A DNA stretch of 64,000 bases from Pseudomonadota bacterium (GTDB lineage: Bacteria > Pseudomonadota > Gammaproteobacteria > Burkholderiales > Burkholderiaceae_D), in NCBI GenBank assembly GCA_023422955.1, contig JAFAGG010000008.1:1-64000 (forward strand). Reading direction: 5' to 3'. Every line of letters starts with the position of its first letter. Positions within the stretch are counted from its first letter, which is position 1. The notes under the pieces are model-generated. The model saw nothing but the letters and a program-made list of their open reading frames with translations, was not told where the DNA came from and did no database searches. Positions 17,665 to 29,248 of the stretch are shown piece by piece. A program made the translations under genes and the position numbers.

Positions 17665-20600
17665 TTACGCCTCCCTTTGACGTACACGCCAGATTGCATA
17701 CGGATTGCTGAACGGATCCAGCCGCATGTGCTGATATTTTCCATGCCAGGTCAGATGCCGCCCCTGCACCAGGTCATCCACTTCAAGCGCCGCATCGTCA
17801 GGCAGGCCGAATTCCCACAGCGGCACTTCGAAAGTCGCTTCCTGCACGTGGTAAGGATCGAGATTGATCGCCACCAGGATCACGTTGTCGCCCAGCTTGC
17901 GGCCCGGCACGGTGGGCGGCGTGGTCTTGGCGAAGTACAGGATGTTGTCGTTGTGCGCGACATAGAAGCGCAGGCCCAGATGCGACTGCAGCGCCGGGTT
18001 TTCCTTGCGCAGGCGATTCAGTTGCGTGATTTCGGCAATGATGTTGCCGGGACAGTTCCAGTCCCAGGCGCGGATCTCGTATTTTTCCGAATCGAGATAT
18101 TCCTCCTTGCCCGGCACCGGCGTGCCTTCGCACAGTTCGAAGCCGGAATACATGCCCCACAGTCCCGACAAGGTCGTCGCCAGCGCAGCGCGTATCAGGA
18201 AACCGGGACGGCCGGAGCGCTGCAGGAAGTAAGGATTGATGTCCGGCGTATTGACGAAGAAATGCGGCCGGAAGAATTCGCGCACCGGCGTATGGGCGAG
18301 TTCGTTCATGTAATCGGTGAACTCGGCCTTGGAATGGCGCCAGGTGAAGTAGGTATAGGATTGCGTGAAGCCCAGCTTCGCCAGGCGATACATCATGCTC
18401 GGGCGCGTGAAGGCTTCGGACAGGAAGATGGTGTCCGGATAACGGGCTCGGATATCGGCGATCATCCATTCCCAGAACGCCAGCGACTTGGTATGCGGAT
18501 TATCGACACGGAACACCCGCACGCCCTCCTTCACCCAGAACATCACCACGTCGCGCAAGGCGATCCATAACTCCGGCACCGCGCCCGGCGCATAAAAATC
18601 GACGTTGACGATGTCCTGGTATTTCTTGGGTGGATTCTCCGCGTAGCGTATCGTGCCGTCCGGCCGCCAGGTGAACCAGTCGGGATGTTCCTGCAGCCAC
18701 GGATGATCGGGCGAGCACTGGATCGCGAAGTCCAGCGCCAGCTCCATTCCGTGTTTCGCCGCCTCATCGCGCAGGCGGCGAAAATCCTCGATGTCGCCCA
18801 GCTGCGGATGCAGCGCATCGTGACCGCCCTCCTCGGCGCCGATCGCATACGGGCTGCCCGGCTCATCCGGCCCGGCGGTCAGCGAATTATTCTTGCCTTT
18901 GCGGTGCTTCCTGCCTATGGGATGAATCGGCGTGAAATACAGCGTATCGAAACCCATAGCCTGGATCGCCGGCAGCCGTGCGATCACGTCGTCGAAGCTG
19001 CCGTGCCGCTGCGGATCGCCGCTCTGCGAACGCGGGAACAGTTCGTACCAGCTGGAAAAGCGCGCTGCCACCCGGTCCACTTCCATGCGCCTGAGCTCGC
19101 TGCGCACCGAAAATGGCCGTGCATCGGCAACGCGCATGGCTTCCGCGGTCGGTTCCGACAGCAAGGCGGCGATGCGTTCGGCATCGGACATCGACGCCTT
19201 GCTCTTGCTGCGCGGCCCCGGCATTTTCATGGTCTTGGAAAGATTGCCGAGATAGTCCGCCGCCTCGATCAGCTTTTCCGTTTTGGCATGCGCCGCAGCC
19301 GCTTCCACCAGCAGCCGGCCTTCTTCCAGCTCCACCGTCACGTCCAGTCCCGCCGCGGATTTCTTTTCCAGCTCGTCGCGGTAGGTAGCGAATACGTCGC
19401 GCCAGGCTTCGATTTCATATTCGTAGCGGCCCATGCGCAGCACCGGGAACGAGGCTAGCCACTTGTCGTTGCCCAGCGTATGCATGGACACTTCGTGCCA
19501 CGCATCCTCATCCACGGTACGCCACCAGACCGAGGCCGCCAGTTTTTCATGGCCATCCATGAAAATGTCCGCTTCCACCTGCACCAGCTCGCCCACCGTG
19601 CGCTTGATGGCAAACTGGCTGACGCCGTCCACCGACGGCAATACCGATTCAATCGCAATGCGCGGCATCTTCGCGGCGGCATTGACCGCCTGCTTGCCGC
19701 GCGGTGCGGGCCGCAGTATCGGCGGCATCGGTTTGGCGGAAAATATCTGCAGCTCGCAGGCCTGCAAGTGCAGCAGATGCGCCGCGTAATCGTCATGCGG
19801 GTGCGCCGGGTCCGGCGCCGGCCAGATGCGCCGCATGCAGACGTAAGCGTTGCTGCGCTCCAGCATGATGCGTTCCGGCACCGCCGCTTCGCGCAGCATG
19901 TCCGGATTGGCGGCAATCACCAGCGCCTGCGGCTCGCGTTGCCGCACTGCTGGCAGGCGCATCATCACGCTACCTTGCATGTGCGATTCAGTCAGCAGGC
20001 GCAAGCGTCCGCCGTAATAAGACGGTCCCTGCTCAGCCATGAAGCGGTTGGCTTGCCTGACTTCTTCGGAAATATCGAAAGGCGCCTGTTCGGGCTTGCC
20101 ATCGCCGCCATCGTCACTCGCGGCATCGATGCCATACTCGAAACCGGCCGGCATCAGCCAGCCGTTGCCGGTAGCCGCTGCCAGGCGCAGGGCGCGGATA
20201 TGAATAAGTCGGCGCACTTCCGGATCTTCGTAGCCGGGCGCATGCGCAATCACCTTTTCATCGGGCGCGTCGGGAAAGGCCAGTGGCGGCGCGATCTGGT
20301 GCAGGCGTTCCTGCTCTTCCACCAGCCAGCGCGAACGGTAATCCCACCAGGCCGTCGATGAAAAACTGGCATCGAAACCGGCATCGGCCAGCGCCTGCAA
20401 CTGCTCCGGCGTCAGGCCTGGCGTCCAGGCCAGGAAGCGCAGTTGCGGCGCACCGGCTCTGGCCGCGGCAATCAGGTGGCGCCAGAACGAGGCGGGGAAA
20501 TCAGCCAGCGCGGTACAGCGGAATCCGGCCACGCCGGCATCGGCCCAGGCCGCGATGCGGTGCTGCCAGTACTCCAGCAGCGATTGCGCCACCGCCGGCG

Positions 20601-21021
20601 CTTCGTAACGCAGCCGGCAGATCGGATCGTGGCGCACCGGCTTGCGCGGGTCCGGCAATTCATTATCGCCATTGCCATGCACGAACCAGTCCGGATGGCT
20701 TTCCGCGAGAATGCTGTCGTCCTGGGCCGCCAGCAGATTCAGATCCACCAGCAAATTCAGCTTCGCCTTGCGGCAGGCCTGCGCAAACCGGCGCAAGGCT
20801 TCATCCGAGGTTCCAAATGCGGGCGCGGGGATCAGCACATGATCGAAGCCCAGTGCCTGGCATCGCTTCAGCGAGGCTTCCGGTGCGTAGGTGGATGGGT
20901 ACAGCGGCGGGTCGAAGGAATAAATCCTGGGCAAATAAGACGTCGTTACGCGCATGTTTTTTGTAGGTTCAACGACTGGATGCGAGGTGGAGTCGTGATG
21001 GATAAAATCCGGCGGCAGCAC
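17665..21021 (-). CDS. glgE: Maltosyltransferase GlgE with N-terminal GH13-like extension
   Basis: GlgE transfers maltose from alpha-maltose-1-phosphate onto alpha-1,4-glucan. The C-terminal about 680 residues are standard GlgE (GH13_3): start motif [25 protein letters not shown], nucleophile Asp840 in [17 protein letters not shown], acid/base Glu869 in [15 protein letters not shown], and [11 protein letters not shown]. The first about 430 residues resemble another GH13 barrel but look catalytically dead: the GFRxD motif reads GFRCT, with Thr170 where the nucleophile Asp belongs. Total length is 1118, against about 660-700 for stand-alone GlgE. The start may be GTG 21021 (AGGG upstream) or ATG 20955. 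First gene of the operon. Confidence 0.92.
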   Translation of the reverse strand: MLPPDFIHHDSTSHPVVEPTKNMRVTTSYLPRIYSFDPPLYPSTYAPEASLKRCQALGFDHVLIPAPAFGTSDEALRRFAQACRKAKLNLLVDLNLLAAQDDSILAESHPDWFVHGNGDNELPDPRKPVRHDPICRLRYEAPAVAQSLLEYWQHRIAAWADAGVAGFRCTALADFPASFWRHLIAAARAGAPQLRFLAWTPGLTPEQLQALADAGFDASFSSTAWWDYRSRWLVEEQERLHQIAPPLAFPDAPDEKVIAHAPGYEDPEVRRLIHIRALRLAAATGNGWLMPAGFEYGIDAASDDGGDGKPEQAPFDISEEVRQANRFMAEQGPSYYGGRLRLLTESHMQGSVMMRLPAVRQREPQALVIAANPDMLREAAVPERIMLERSNAYVCMRRIWPAPDPAHPHDDYAAHLLHLQACELQIFSAKPMPPILRPAPRGKQAVNAAAKMPRIAIESVLPSVDGVSQFAIKRTVGELVQVEADIFMDGHEKLAASVWWRTVDEDAWHEVSMHTLGNDKWLASFPVLRMGRYEYEIEAWRDVFATYRDELEKKSAAGLDVTVELEEGRLLVEAAAAHAKTEKLIEAADYLGNLSKTMKMPGPRSKSKASMSDAERIAALLSEPTAEAMRVADARPFSVRSELRRMEVDRVAARFSSWYELFPRSQSGDPQRHGSFDDVIARLPAIQAMGFDTLYFTPIHPIGRKHRKGKNNSLTAGPDEPGSPYAIGAEEGGHDALHPQLGDIEDFRRLRDEAAKHGMELALDFAIQCSPDHPWLQEHPDWFTWRPDGTIRYAENPPKKYQDIVNVDFYAPGAVPELWIALRDVVMFWVKEGVRVFRVDNPHTKSLAFWEWMIADIRARYPDTIFLSEAFTRPSMMYRLAKLGFTQSYTYFTWRHSKAEFTDYMNELAHTPVREFFRPHFFVNTPDINPYFLQRSGRPGFLIRAALATTLSGLWGMYSGFELCEGTPVPGKEEYLDSEKYEIRAWDWNCPGNIIAEITQLNRLRKENPALQSHLGLRFYVAHNDNILYFAKTTPPTVPGRKLGDNVILVAINLDPYHVQEATFEVPLWEFGLPDDAALEVDDLVQGRHLTWHGKYQHMRLDPFSNPYAIWRVRQREA

Positions 21022-21619
21022 CGCCAGCCCTGGCCAGATAGATCATCAGAACAGGGGTTTGTTCAACCCGCTGGACCACGAGCTTGCACGGCAAGGTAGC
21101 AATACCTCGTCCTGACCGGGCTTTCGTTCAAGGTCCGGACGGCTGTTTCCGGGCCGCTCCACTATAGGGGCTTCTTCACTCAGGCTTCCCGCGCAAATGA
21201 AGGCGACTTGCGCCAGCTCAGTCTTTAAGCGGATATCGATGCGGGAGACTCGATGCGATCACGCAGCCATGACTTGCAAATTCCAAACTCGGCCGGACCT
21301 GAAGTTCTGGAGCTAGTTTACGGAAACAAAGTACGTTGAAGAGGCGGGGGACGCTCGACGGCAATTTATAGATCGAACATTAATTAAATTACGTAAGTGA
21401 TTGATCAACATGATGTTTTTGTGTCACCCACACATAAAATTGCTGCCTCCAAATCCCCGCATCGCATGATATATTGCCTCGAAGCGAGAATTTGCCGCAT
21501 GCAACATTGCGTTCAGGTGTGATGCCTATCTCGGGGTTTCCGATGCCGGCCATGCATGGCCAAGGGCAGGAAACCGTTTGCTGAAAACAAGCTTATGCGA
21601 GCCTAGTCAGGAAGTTTGA
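21022..21619. other. Divergent regulatory region between glgE and the alpha-glucosidase gene
   Basis: No gene is supported in this 598-bp stretch. It should contain the promoter of the glgE operon (minus) and of the gene at 21620 (plus). An AT-rich block lies at 21365-21420. A perfect 14-bp palindrome GGCCATGCATGGCC is at 21548-21561, about 60 bp before the alpha-glucosidase start, and could be an operator. Confidence 0.4.
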
Positions 21620-23182
21620 ATGATCCTCTACCAAGTCTATCCCCGCAGTTTTTCCGATTTCAATAACGATGGCATCGGCGATCTGGCCGGCATCGAAGCG
21701 CGCCTGCCCTACATCAAGAGCCTGGGCGTGGACGCCATCTGGATCAGTCCCTTCTTCAAGTCGCCGATGAAGGATTTCGGCTACGACGTCGCCAACTACC
21801 GCGAAGTCGATCCGATTTTCGGCGACATGAATGATTTCAAGCGCCTGATGAAACGCGCCAAATCGCTGGAACTGGGTGTGATCGTGGACATGGTGCTGTC
21901 CCATACCTCGGAAGAACATGCCTGGTTCGTGCAGAGCCGGGCCCGTGAAAACGGCAAGGACGACTGGTACCTGTGGTCCGATCCTAAGCCGGACGGCAGC
22001 CCGCCCAACAACTGGGTCTCGGTGTTCGGCGGCAGCGCCTGGCGCTGGGATGCGGAACGCCGCCAGTACTATTTCCATTCCTTCCTGTCCAGCCAGCCGG
22101 ATCTGAACATGCACAATCCCGCCGTGCAAGACCAGGTCTTGCGGGAAATGGAATACTGGCTGGACCTGGGTGTGTCGGGTTTCCGTTTCGATGCCTGCAA
22201 CCACATCTTCCAGGACCTGCAACTGAGAAACAATCCGCCGCGCGAAGATAGCAGCGCCGCCCTGCATCCCTACGGCTTCCAGGTGCACGTCTACGATCAG
22301 GCCAGGCCTGAGCTGCCGATCTTCCTGGAGCGCATACGCAAGCTGCTCGATGCCTACGGCGCCACCAGCCTGGCCGAGGTCGGCGGCCACGATGCGCTGA
22401 AACTGATGGGACAGTACACACGCGAAGGCCGCCTGCATTCCGCTTACAGCTTTTCCCTGATGGGACCGGACAGCAGCGTCGACCATGTAAGGCGCGTGAT
22501 CGCCACGCACGAGGACAGCATACAGGCGCCGGGTGTGGCCTGTTATGCGCTGTCCAACCATGACAAGCCGCGCGTGGCCAGCCGCTGGGCCCATGGCCGC
22601 GATCGCGAACGGACGGCCAAGCAGATGATGGCCTTGCTGCTTTCCATGCGCGGCGATATCTGCCTGTACCAGGGCGAAGAATTAGGCTTGCCGCAGGCGG
22701 AAGTGCCGTTCGAACGCATCCAGGACCCGTTCGGCAAAAGCTTCTGGCCGAAATTCAAGGGCCGCGACGGCTGCCGCACACCCATGCCCTGGACTGCCGG
22801 CTTGCATGGCGGCTTCAGCGAAGCGGAACCCTGGCTGCCGGTGGATGAACAGCACCTGCCTCTGAATGTCGAGGAGCAGGAAAAGCGGCAGGATTCCATG
22901 CTGAATTTCACGCGCGACCTGGTCGCCTTGCGCCGCCAGCGGCCGGAGCTGAACCAGGGCAGCATCACGCTCTTGGATGCGCCGGAAGGCGTGCTGGCAT
23001 TCCGGCGCGAGCACGAAGGCCGCCGTCTGCTTTGCCTGTTCAATATGGACATGACGGCAAAGAGCCTGCCGGCGCCCTACTTTTCCGACCTGGCGCTGTC
23101 GCACCATGCGGATATCGAAGGCGGCCAGCTTGTGCTGGGCGTCAATGGTTTCTGCCTTCTCGAAGGCGGCCAGCTTCATTAA
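21620..23182 (+). CDS. GH13 alpha-glucosidase (oligo-alpha-glucosidase type)
   Basis: This 520-residue enzyme hydrolyses terminal alpha-glucosidic bonds of short oligosaccharides, probably in the cytoplasm since no signal peptide is present. Barrel motifs in order: VYPRSFSDFNNDGIGDLAGI, DMVLSHTSEEHAWF (region I), GFRFDACNHIF with nucleophile Asp191 (region II), SLAEVGGH with acid/base Glu253, and YALSNHDKPRVASRW (region IV). The metal-site-like DFNNDGIGD near the start is typical of GH13 glucosidases. An in-frame TGA precedes ATG 21620 and AGGAAG is five bases before it, so this start is firm. Its divergence from the glgE operon suggests a role in glucan or maltose turnover. Confidence 0.88.
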   Translation: MILYQVYPRSFSDFNNDGIGDLAGIEARLPYIKSLGVDAIWISPFFKSPMKDFGYDVANYREVDPIFGDMNDFKRLMKRAKSLELGVIVDMVLSHTSEEHAWFVQSRARENGKDDWYLWSDPKPDGSPPNNWVSVFGGSAWRWDAERRQYYFHSFLSSQPDLNMHNPAVQDQVLREMEYWLDLGVSGFRFDACNHIFQDLQLRNNPPREDSSAALHPYGFQVHVYDQARPELPIFLERIRKLLDAYGATSLAEVGGHDALKLMGQYTREGRLHSAYSFSLMGPDSSVDHVRRVIATHEDSIQAPGVACYALSNHDKPRVASRWAHGRDRERTAKQMMALLLSMRGDICLYQGEELGLPQAEVPFERIQDPFGKSFWPKFKGRDGCRTPMPWTAGLHGGFSEAEPWLPVDEQHLPLNVEEQEKRQDSMLNFTRDLVALRRQRPELNQGSITLLDAPEGVLAFRREHEGRRLLCLFNMDMTAKSLPAPYFSDLALSHHADIEGGQLVLGVNGFCLLEGGQLH

Positions 23183-23538
23183 GCCTGCCTCGGGCGCTGG
23201 AAGACCTTGCATGAAAGAAGCGGCTGTAACGCAGGCGTGCCGGCCGCTTCTTTTGATGCAGCCGCTGGCGCAGCGTCGTTCCGCTTTCCCATTCAAGTCC
23301 GCGCAGCTTTATAACCCCATGAAAATTAAGGACTTAGCGCAGATAGATTTTCCAATTTACAAGGTCTACATTAGAATACTGTCCCGATGTTAGTGATGCC
23401 GGCAGCCAGCGACTCAGCATAGTCGCAGCCTGGCCATCACGACTGCTCGGCGCAGAAGCATTTGCCCCTACTGTCTGCCGCCGACTTTTTGAGTAATGGG
23501 GCTTTTTACGGCCCTCGCGCCTGTTACTCAGCTGCTCC
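23183..23538 (+). terminator. Intergenic region with terminator hairpin at 23215-23254
   Basis: AAGAAGCGGC (23215-23224) pairs with GCCGCTTCTT (23243-23252) across an 18-nt loop and runs into TTTT, a likely terminator for the alpha-glucosidase gene 33 bp upstream. The rest (to 23538) should hold the promoter of the diguanylate cyclase gene. No gene is visible in it. Confidence 0.65.
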
Positions 23539-25146
23539 ATGCGCGTTCACCGCCCTCTCCTTTCTTCATCGCAAAGCAAACCAGGCAAGCGGCCCAGACA
23601 GATGGGTGCGGCCGTCACTTTCGTGGGGGTGGTTTTCCTGCTGTTTGCAGCGCTGGCCGGATGGCGCGCCTGGGAAGAATACAAGAGCGAACTGGAACAA
23701 GCGCAGATCGCTACCACCAACCTGTCCCGTTCACTGTCGCAGCACATGCAGGATGCGATCAAGGTTGCCGATACCCTGCTGACCGGCGTGGTGGAAAGGG
23801 TAGAGACGGAAGGTCTGCACGACCACTCGCTGGATCGCATGGAAAGGCTGTTCGAGCGCGTGGTGGCGGAAACCCCGCAGCTGCATGGCTTGTTCCTGTT
23901 CGATGCCGAGGGCTATTACATAGTCAGCTCCTTCGGCATCCTGCCGATGCAGTCCAATGACGATCTCCCCTATTTTCAGCACCACCTGTCATCTCAAGAC
24001 CGGAAGGTCTTTGTCGGCCCGCCGGTTCGCAGCCGCACCACCAGCGACTGGACCGTCACCGTCAGCAAGCGTTTGGAAGACGGCAATGGCAATTTCGCCG
24101 GCGTGGCACTGGCCACCATCCATATGGATTACTTCCGCAGCTTTCACAAGGATTTCGAAATCGGGCAGAACGGTGTAATGTTCGTCGCTTTCGAGGACGG
24201 CGTGCTGCTGACCCGCCATCCGTTCCGCGAAAATGTGATCGGCCTGCGCACACGGCAATCCATCGTCACCCCCGCCAATTTCCCTACCCGCCCGACCGGC
24301 AGCTTTACCGCCCATTCCGGCGTCGACGGCGTAGAGCGCATTTACAGCTATCGCTACCTGGACGATTACCCGCTGGTGGCCGCCGTCGGCCTGTCCCGCT
24401 ACGAGGTACTGGCCAAGTGGCGTACCTCAATGCTGATTTACGCCATCGGCCTTCTGGTGATGGCGCTGATCATGGGCCTGCTGGGCTGGCGCCTGCTGAT
24501 TGCCATCCGCGCCGGCCTGCACTCGGAAAAGAACCTGATCGAAACCCACGCCTCCCTGAAGCGCATGAACCGCATGCTGGAATCGATGGCACTGCAGGAT
24601 GCGCTGACCGGGATCGCCAACCGCCGCCAGTTCGATACCGTGCTGGAGGCGGAATACAAGCGCGCGATGAGAAGCAGGCTGCCGCTGGCGGTGATGATGG
24701 TGGATGCCGATTACTTCAAGCAGTTCAATGACATCTACGGCCATCCCGAAGGCGACAAATGCCTGCGCCAGATAGGCCAGACCCTGACCCGCACGCTGGC
24801 GCGGGCCGGCGACCTGGCAGCGCGTTACGGCGGCGAGGAATTCGCGGTACTGCTGCCGAATACCGACCTGGCCAATGCGGAACTGCTGGCGCAGCGTCTT
24901 TGCCAGACCATAGAGCAGCTGGAAATTCCCCATAGCGGCAGCCCGTTCGGCAAGGTTACCGTCAGCATCGGCGTCGCCACGCTCATTCCCAACAATCCCA
25001 ATGCGCACCAGATGCAGCACCAGCAAGACCTGATGAATGCCGCCGACCAGGCGCTGTACATCGCCAAGGGCAACGGCCGCAACCAGGTGTGCGCCACCGA
25101 CCGCCATGTCTCCAGCCTGTTCCCGGCGGAAGACGAATCGACGTAA
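23539..25146 (+). CDS. Membrane diguanylate cyclase with periplasmic Cache sensor
   Basis: The 535-residue protein makes c-di-GMP from GTP. One membrane helix (about 22-42) precedes a periplasmic double-Cache domain (about 45-295; HGLFLFDAEGYYIVSS, FVGPPVRSRTTSDWTVTVSKR). A second helix (about 300-325) leads into a GGDEF domain (about 350-520). The active-site motif is GGEEF at 431-435 and the inhibitory I-site RAGD is at 422-425, exactly five residues before it, so the enzyme should be active and product-inhibited. DALTGIANRRQFD starts the catalytic domain. The ligand is unknown; Cache domains often bind amino or organic acids. Confidence 0.92.
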   Translation: MRVHRPLLSSSQSKPGKRPRQMGAAVTFVGVVFLLFAALAGWRAWEEYKSELEQAQIATTNLSRSLSQHMQDAIKVADTLLTGVVERVETEGLHDHSLDRMERLFERVVAETPQLHGLFLFDAEGYYIVSSFGILPMQSNDDLPYFQHHLSSQDRKVFVGPPVRSRTTSDWTVTVSKRLEDGNGNFAGVALATIHMDYFRSFHKDFEIGQNGVMFVAFEDGVLLTRHPFRENVIGLRTRQSIVTPANFPTRPTGSFTAHSGVDGVERIYSYRYLDDYPLVAAVGLSRYEVLAKWRTSMLIYAIGLLVMALIMGLLGWRLLIAIRAGLHSEKNLIETHASLKRMNRMLESMALQDALTGIANRRQFDTVLEAEYKRAMRSRLPLAVMMVDADYFKQFNDIYGHPEGDKCLRQIGQTLTRTLARAGDLAARYGGEEFAVLLPNTDLANAELLAQRLCQTIEQLEIPHSGSPFGKVTVSIGVATLIPNNPNAHQMQHQQDLMNAADQALYIAKGNGRNQVCATDRHVSSLFPAEDEST

Positions 25147-25265
25147 ATCCTTCTCACGCCACGCAACGGTGCGAGCACGTTAAAATGAGCGCCTTTGGCT
25201 CGCGCGCCCGCACCCTTGCGTGGCGCCCTGCCTGCATACGAACGGAATATAAGAAGGAAATCAGC

Positions 25266-25520
25266 ATGATCGGCTTCAAAATGTATGAAATCGTCGAAGT
25301 CCAGCACCCGACGCATCCCCGCAATGAAACCAGAGGCGTCATCGCCGGGATACTGGCAGCCGATGGCGAGATCATGGGTTACACGGTACGTTTTGCCGAC
25401 GATATCGAGATGGTGGATCCGGAAGACCTGGAACCCACCGGCCTGAGCATCACTGAAAAGGATTACGAGCACGGCGCCTGGCCACCGGCGGCGCTGAATG
25501 GCGATAACTCGCCGGCGTAA
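25266..25520 (+). CDS. Small conserved-looking acidic protein, unknown function
   Basis: The 84-residue product is acidic and soluble, with no signal peptide or membrane helix. It begins MIGFKMYEIVEVQ, which resembles short beta-strand proteins of the SH3/Imm-like kind. I do not recognise a family. AAGAAGGAAAT lies just before ATG 25266, a good ribosome site; longer in-frame starts upstream (25089) overlap the diguanylate cyclase and are unlikely. It follows the cyclase by about 120 bp on the same strand and may be co-transcribed. Confidence 0.65.
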   Translation: MIGFKMYEIVEVQHPTHPRNETRGVIAGILAADGEIMGYTVRFADDIEMVDPEDLEPTGLSITEKDYEHGAWPPAALNGDNSPA

Positions 25521-25571
25521 CTGCCGGGCACCTGACGCGGATAGCCGCGACAGTCTCGCAGCGGACCGTCC

Positions 25572-27593
25572 TTAATCGGATACCGTTCCCGTGCCCGCCG
25601 AACGCTGTGTCAGCGCTGCCACTTGCCTGAGCAGTGCAGCGGCCTCCAGCGGTTTGCGCAGATGGGCATTGAATCCTGCCTGCCGCGCCCGCTCGATATC
25701 TTCCTGCCGCGTCAAGGCGGTCAGGGCAAGCGCCGGCAGGCCGGCAAGCCGCGGGTCCGGATGCCTGCGTAGGCGACGCATCAGTTCCAGTCCATCGATA
25801 TCGGCCATGGCTATGTCGCTGATCACGATGTCGGGACGATACGCGTCCAGCAAAGCCAGCGCTTGCTGCGCATTGCCGGCAGTCGTCACATCTGCTCCGC
25901 AGGCCCGCAACAGCCGCTCCAGCATCTGGCAGGTATCCGTCTCGTCATCGACCGCCAGGACTTTGATACCCTGCAACTTGACCGGTGCCGGCAAGCCGGG
26001 CGCTGATTTTTCTGCGGCGCCTTTACGTTCAGCCTCAGCATAAGACACCTGGCCGGCAGAGAGCGGAAGCCGGATTACAAAACACGCCCCCTTGCCTTCG
26101 CCTTCGCTGTGCACCGAGATCGTACCGCCATGCAGCTCGATCAATTGCTTGGCAATCGACAGCCCCAGGCCCAGGCCGCTGTAACGCCGGGTTGTACCCG
26201 ACTCCGCCTGGGTGAAACGATCGAACACCTGCGGCAGGAAGTCCTGGCGGATGCCGATGCCGTTATCGCACACACTGAATTCGGCGTGACCGTCGACGGC
26301 GGCCAGCGATACCCGCACCCAGCCGCCTTCCGGCGTGAACTTGACGGCATTGGCAATAAGATTCCACATCACTTGCTGCAAGCGACTGGCATCCGCCCAG
26401 ACCTGGCCGATACTTCTGTCCAGCTGCGTGATCAACTCTATGCGTCTGGCCATCGCTGCCGGCCTGGCGGTGTCCAGGGCGGCATCCGCGACGGCGGCGG
26501 GATCGATCAGATGGCCATCGAGGCGGACATTGCCGGCACTGATGCGACTCATGTCGAGCAAGTCGTCGATCAATCGCGCCTGCATCCAGGCATTGCGTTC
26601 TATGGTTTGCAGCGCTTGCTTCAATGCAGTCGCATCATGCGGTTTCAGTTGCAGCAGCTGGATCCAGCCCAGTATCGCATTGAGCGGCGTGCGCAATTCA
26701 TGCGACAGGGTCGCCAGAAACTGGTCCTTCACCACCCCCATGCGCTCCAGCTCCTCGCGGGCTGCGCGTTCGCTCTCCAGCAGGCGCTGCCTTTCCTCGG
26801 CAGCGGCCTGAGAGCGGGTCAGGATCTGCATGCGCGCTTCCAGCCTCGCATCGTAGGTAGAGATCAGCAAGGCGACGGTCAGTACGGCAAGCGTGGCGAG
26901 CATCACCATGATGGCCAGCCCATCCAGGCCGAAGCGACTGCTGGTGGCCAGGCAAACGCTGTTCACCGGAAAACTGGCTGCCGCCATGCCGGTATAGTGC
27001 ATGCCCGCAATCGCGCCGCCCATGACCGCGGCCGCTACGGCGCGCTGCAGCCACACGCGTGGGCCGTTATGGCGCAAGCGGAAAGCGATCCACAAGGAAA
27101 TCGTCGCCGCGCCGACGGCGATAGCCAGCGACAGCAGCACCAGTCCGTAATCGTAGATGATGCCGGGATGCATGCGCATGGCAGCCATGCCGACGTAATG
27201 CATGGCATTGATTCCCACACCCAGCAGCAGACTGCTGACCAGCAGGCGCTGCATGCTGACATGCGGCTGGCCGATCTGCCATAGGGCCAGCGCCGACACC
27301 GCAATCGGCAGTATCCAGGAAAGCAGCGTGATGCCCAGGTCATACCCCAGCGGTATGGGAATGCGGAAAGCCAGCATGCCGATGAAATGCATGGACCAGA
27401 TGCCGGTTCCCATTGCGAAGGCGCCTCCCGCAACCCACCATGCCGCCTGCTTGCGAGGCACATTGCTCACCCGGCCTGCCAGCGTCAGGGCGGTATAGGA
27501 AGCCAGCATCGCCACCAGGATGGAGATCAGCACCAGAAAGGTATCGTAATAACCTTCAAGCATGACCATCTCGGACAGGAAAGAAGACTTCAA
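25572..27593 (-). CDS. MHYT-domain hybrid histidine kinase
   Basis: This 673-residue membrane sensor kinase has an N-terminal seven-helix MHYT domain (about 10-250). Its repeats are visible as MHFIGMLAF, MHYVGMAAM and MHYTGMAAA; MHYT domains are proposed to bind copper and sense O2, CO or NO. A coiled linker precedes the HisKA domain with phospho-acceptor His298 (FLATLSHELRTPLNA), an HATPase domain (GLGLGLSIAKQLIELHGG) and a C-terminal receiver with Asp593 (PDIVISDIAMAD). No output domain or partner regulator is adjacent. Numbering uses a TTG start at 27593 with AGGGG upstream; ATG 27569 or 27563 are alternatives. Confidence 0.9.
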   Translation of the reverse strand: MKSSFLSEMVMLEGYYDTFLVLISILVAMLASYTALTLAGRVSNVPRKQAAWWVAGGAFAMGTGIWSMHFIGMLAFRIPIPLGYDLGITLLSWILPIAVSALALWQIGQPHVSMQRLLVSSLLLGVGINAMHYVGMAAMRMHPGIIYDYGLVLLSLAIAVGAATISLWIAFRLRHNGPRVWLQRAVAAAVMGGAIAGMHYTGMAAASFPVNSVCLATSSRFGLDGLAIMVMLATLAVLTVALLISTYDARLEARMQILTRSQAAAEERQRLLESERAAREELERMGVVKDQFLATLSHELRTPLNAILGWIQLLQLKPHDATALKQALQTIERNAWMQARLIDDLLDMSRISAGNVRLDGHLIDPAAVADAALDTARPAAMARRIELITQLDRSIGQVWADASRLQQVMWNLIANAVKFTPEGGWVRVSLAAVDGHAEFSVCDNGIGIRQDFLPQVFDRFTQAESGTTRRYSGLGLGLSIAKQLIELHGGTISVHSEGEGKGACFVIRLPLSAGQVSYAEAERKGAAEKSAPGLPAPVKLQGIKVLAVDDETDTCQMLERLLRACGADVTTAGNAQQALALLDAYRPDIVISDIAMADIDGLELMRRLRRHPDPRLAGLPALALTALTRQEDIERARQAGFNAHLRKPLEAAALLRQVAALTQRSAGTGTVSD

Positions 27594-27904
27594 CGAGACA
27601 CCCCTGCATTACTCCTTTCTGTCGTACGCCAATAAACTGCCCAACCCCTTGGGCGGGCCGGTTCGCCTCAGACACAAGTTAATTACACCAGCAGAATTTC
27701 AGATACTGCCTGTTAGTGACAAGGGGCATTTGTTTTGCCGCATGCTCTCACCCTTTCGTCTGCAGGGGGTCGTAAGAGAGATGGGGAAATGCAGCAGACC
27801 TGTTGGCAATCAAGGCGCAAGGGATAACAGGCAACAAACAACGCGAAACCCTGCGTGCAGCCGTATTGATAATGCAAGCTTGAACTGCCTGCTCGTGTAA
27901 ATCC
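27594..27904. other. Intergenic region between egtB and the MHYT kinase
   Basis: This 311-bp stretch holds the kinase promoter region and the downstream end of egtB. No gene, strong terminator or repeat was recognised. Confidence 0.35.
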
Positions 27905-29227
<1,323 letters not shown>

Positions 29228-29248
29228 CTCTGCCCTCTCCTGCGCCGC

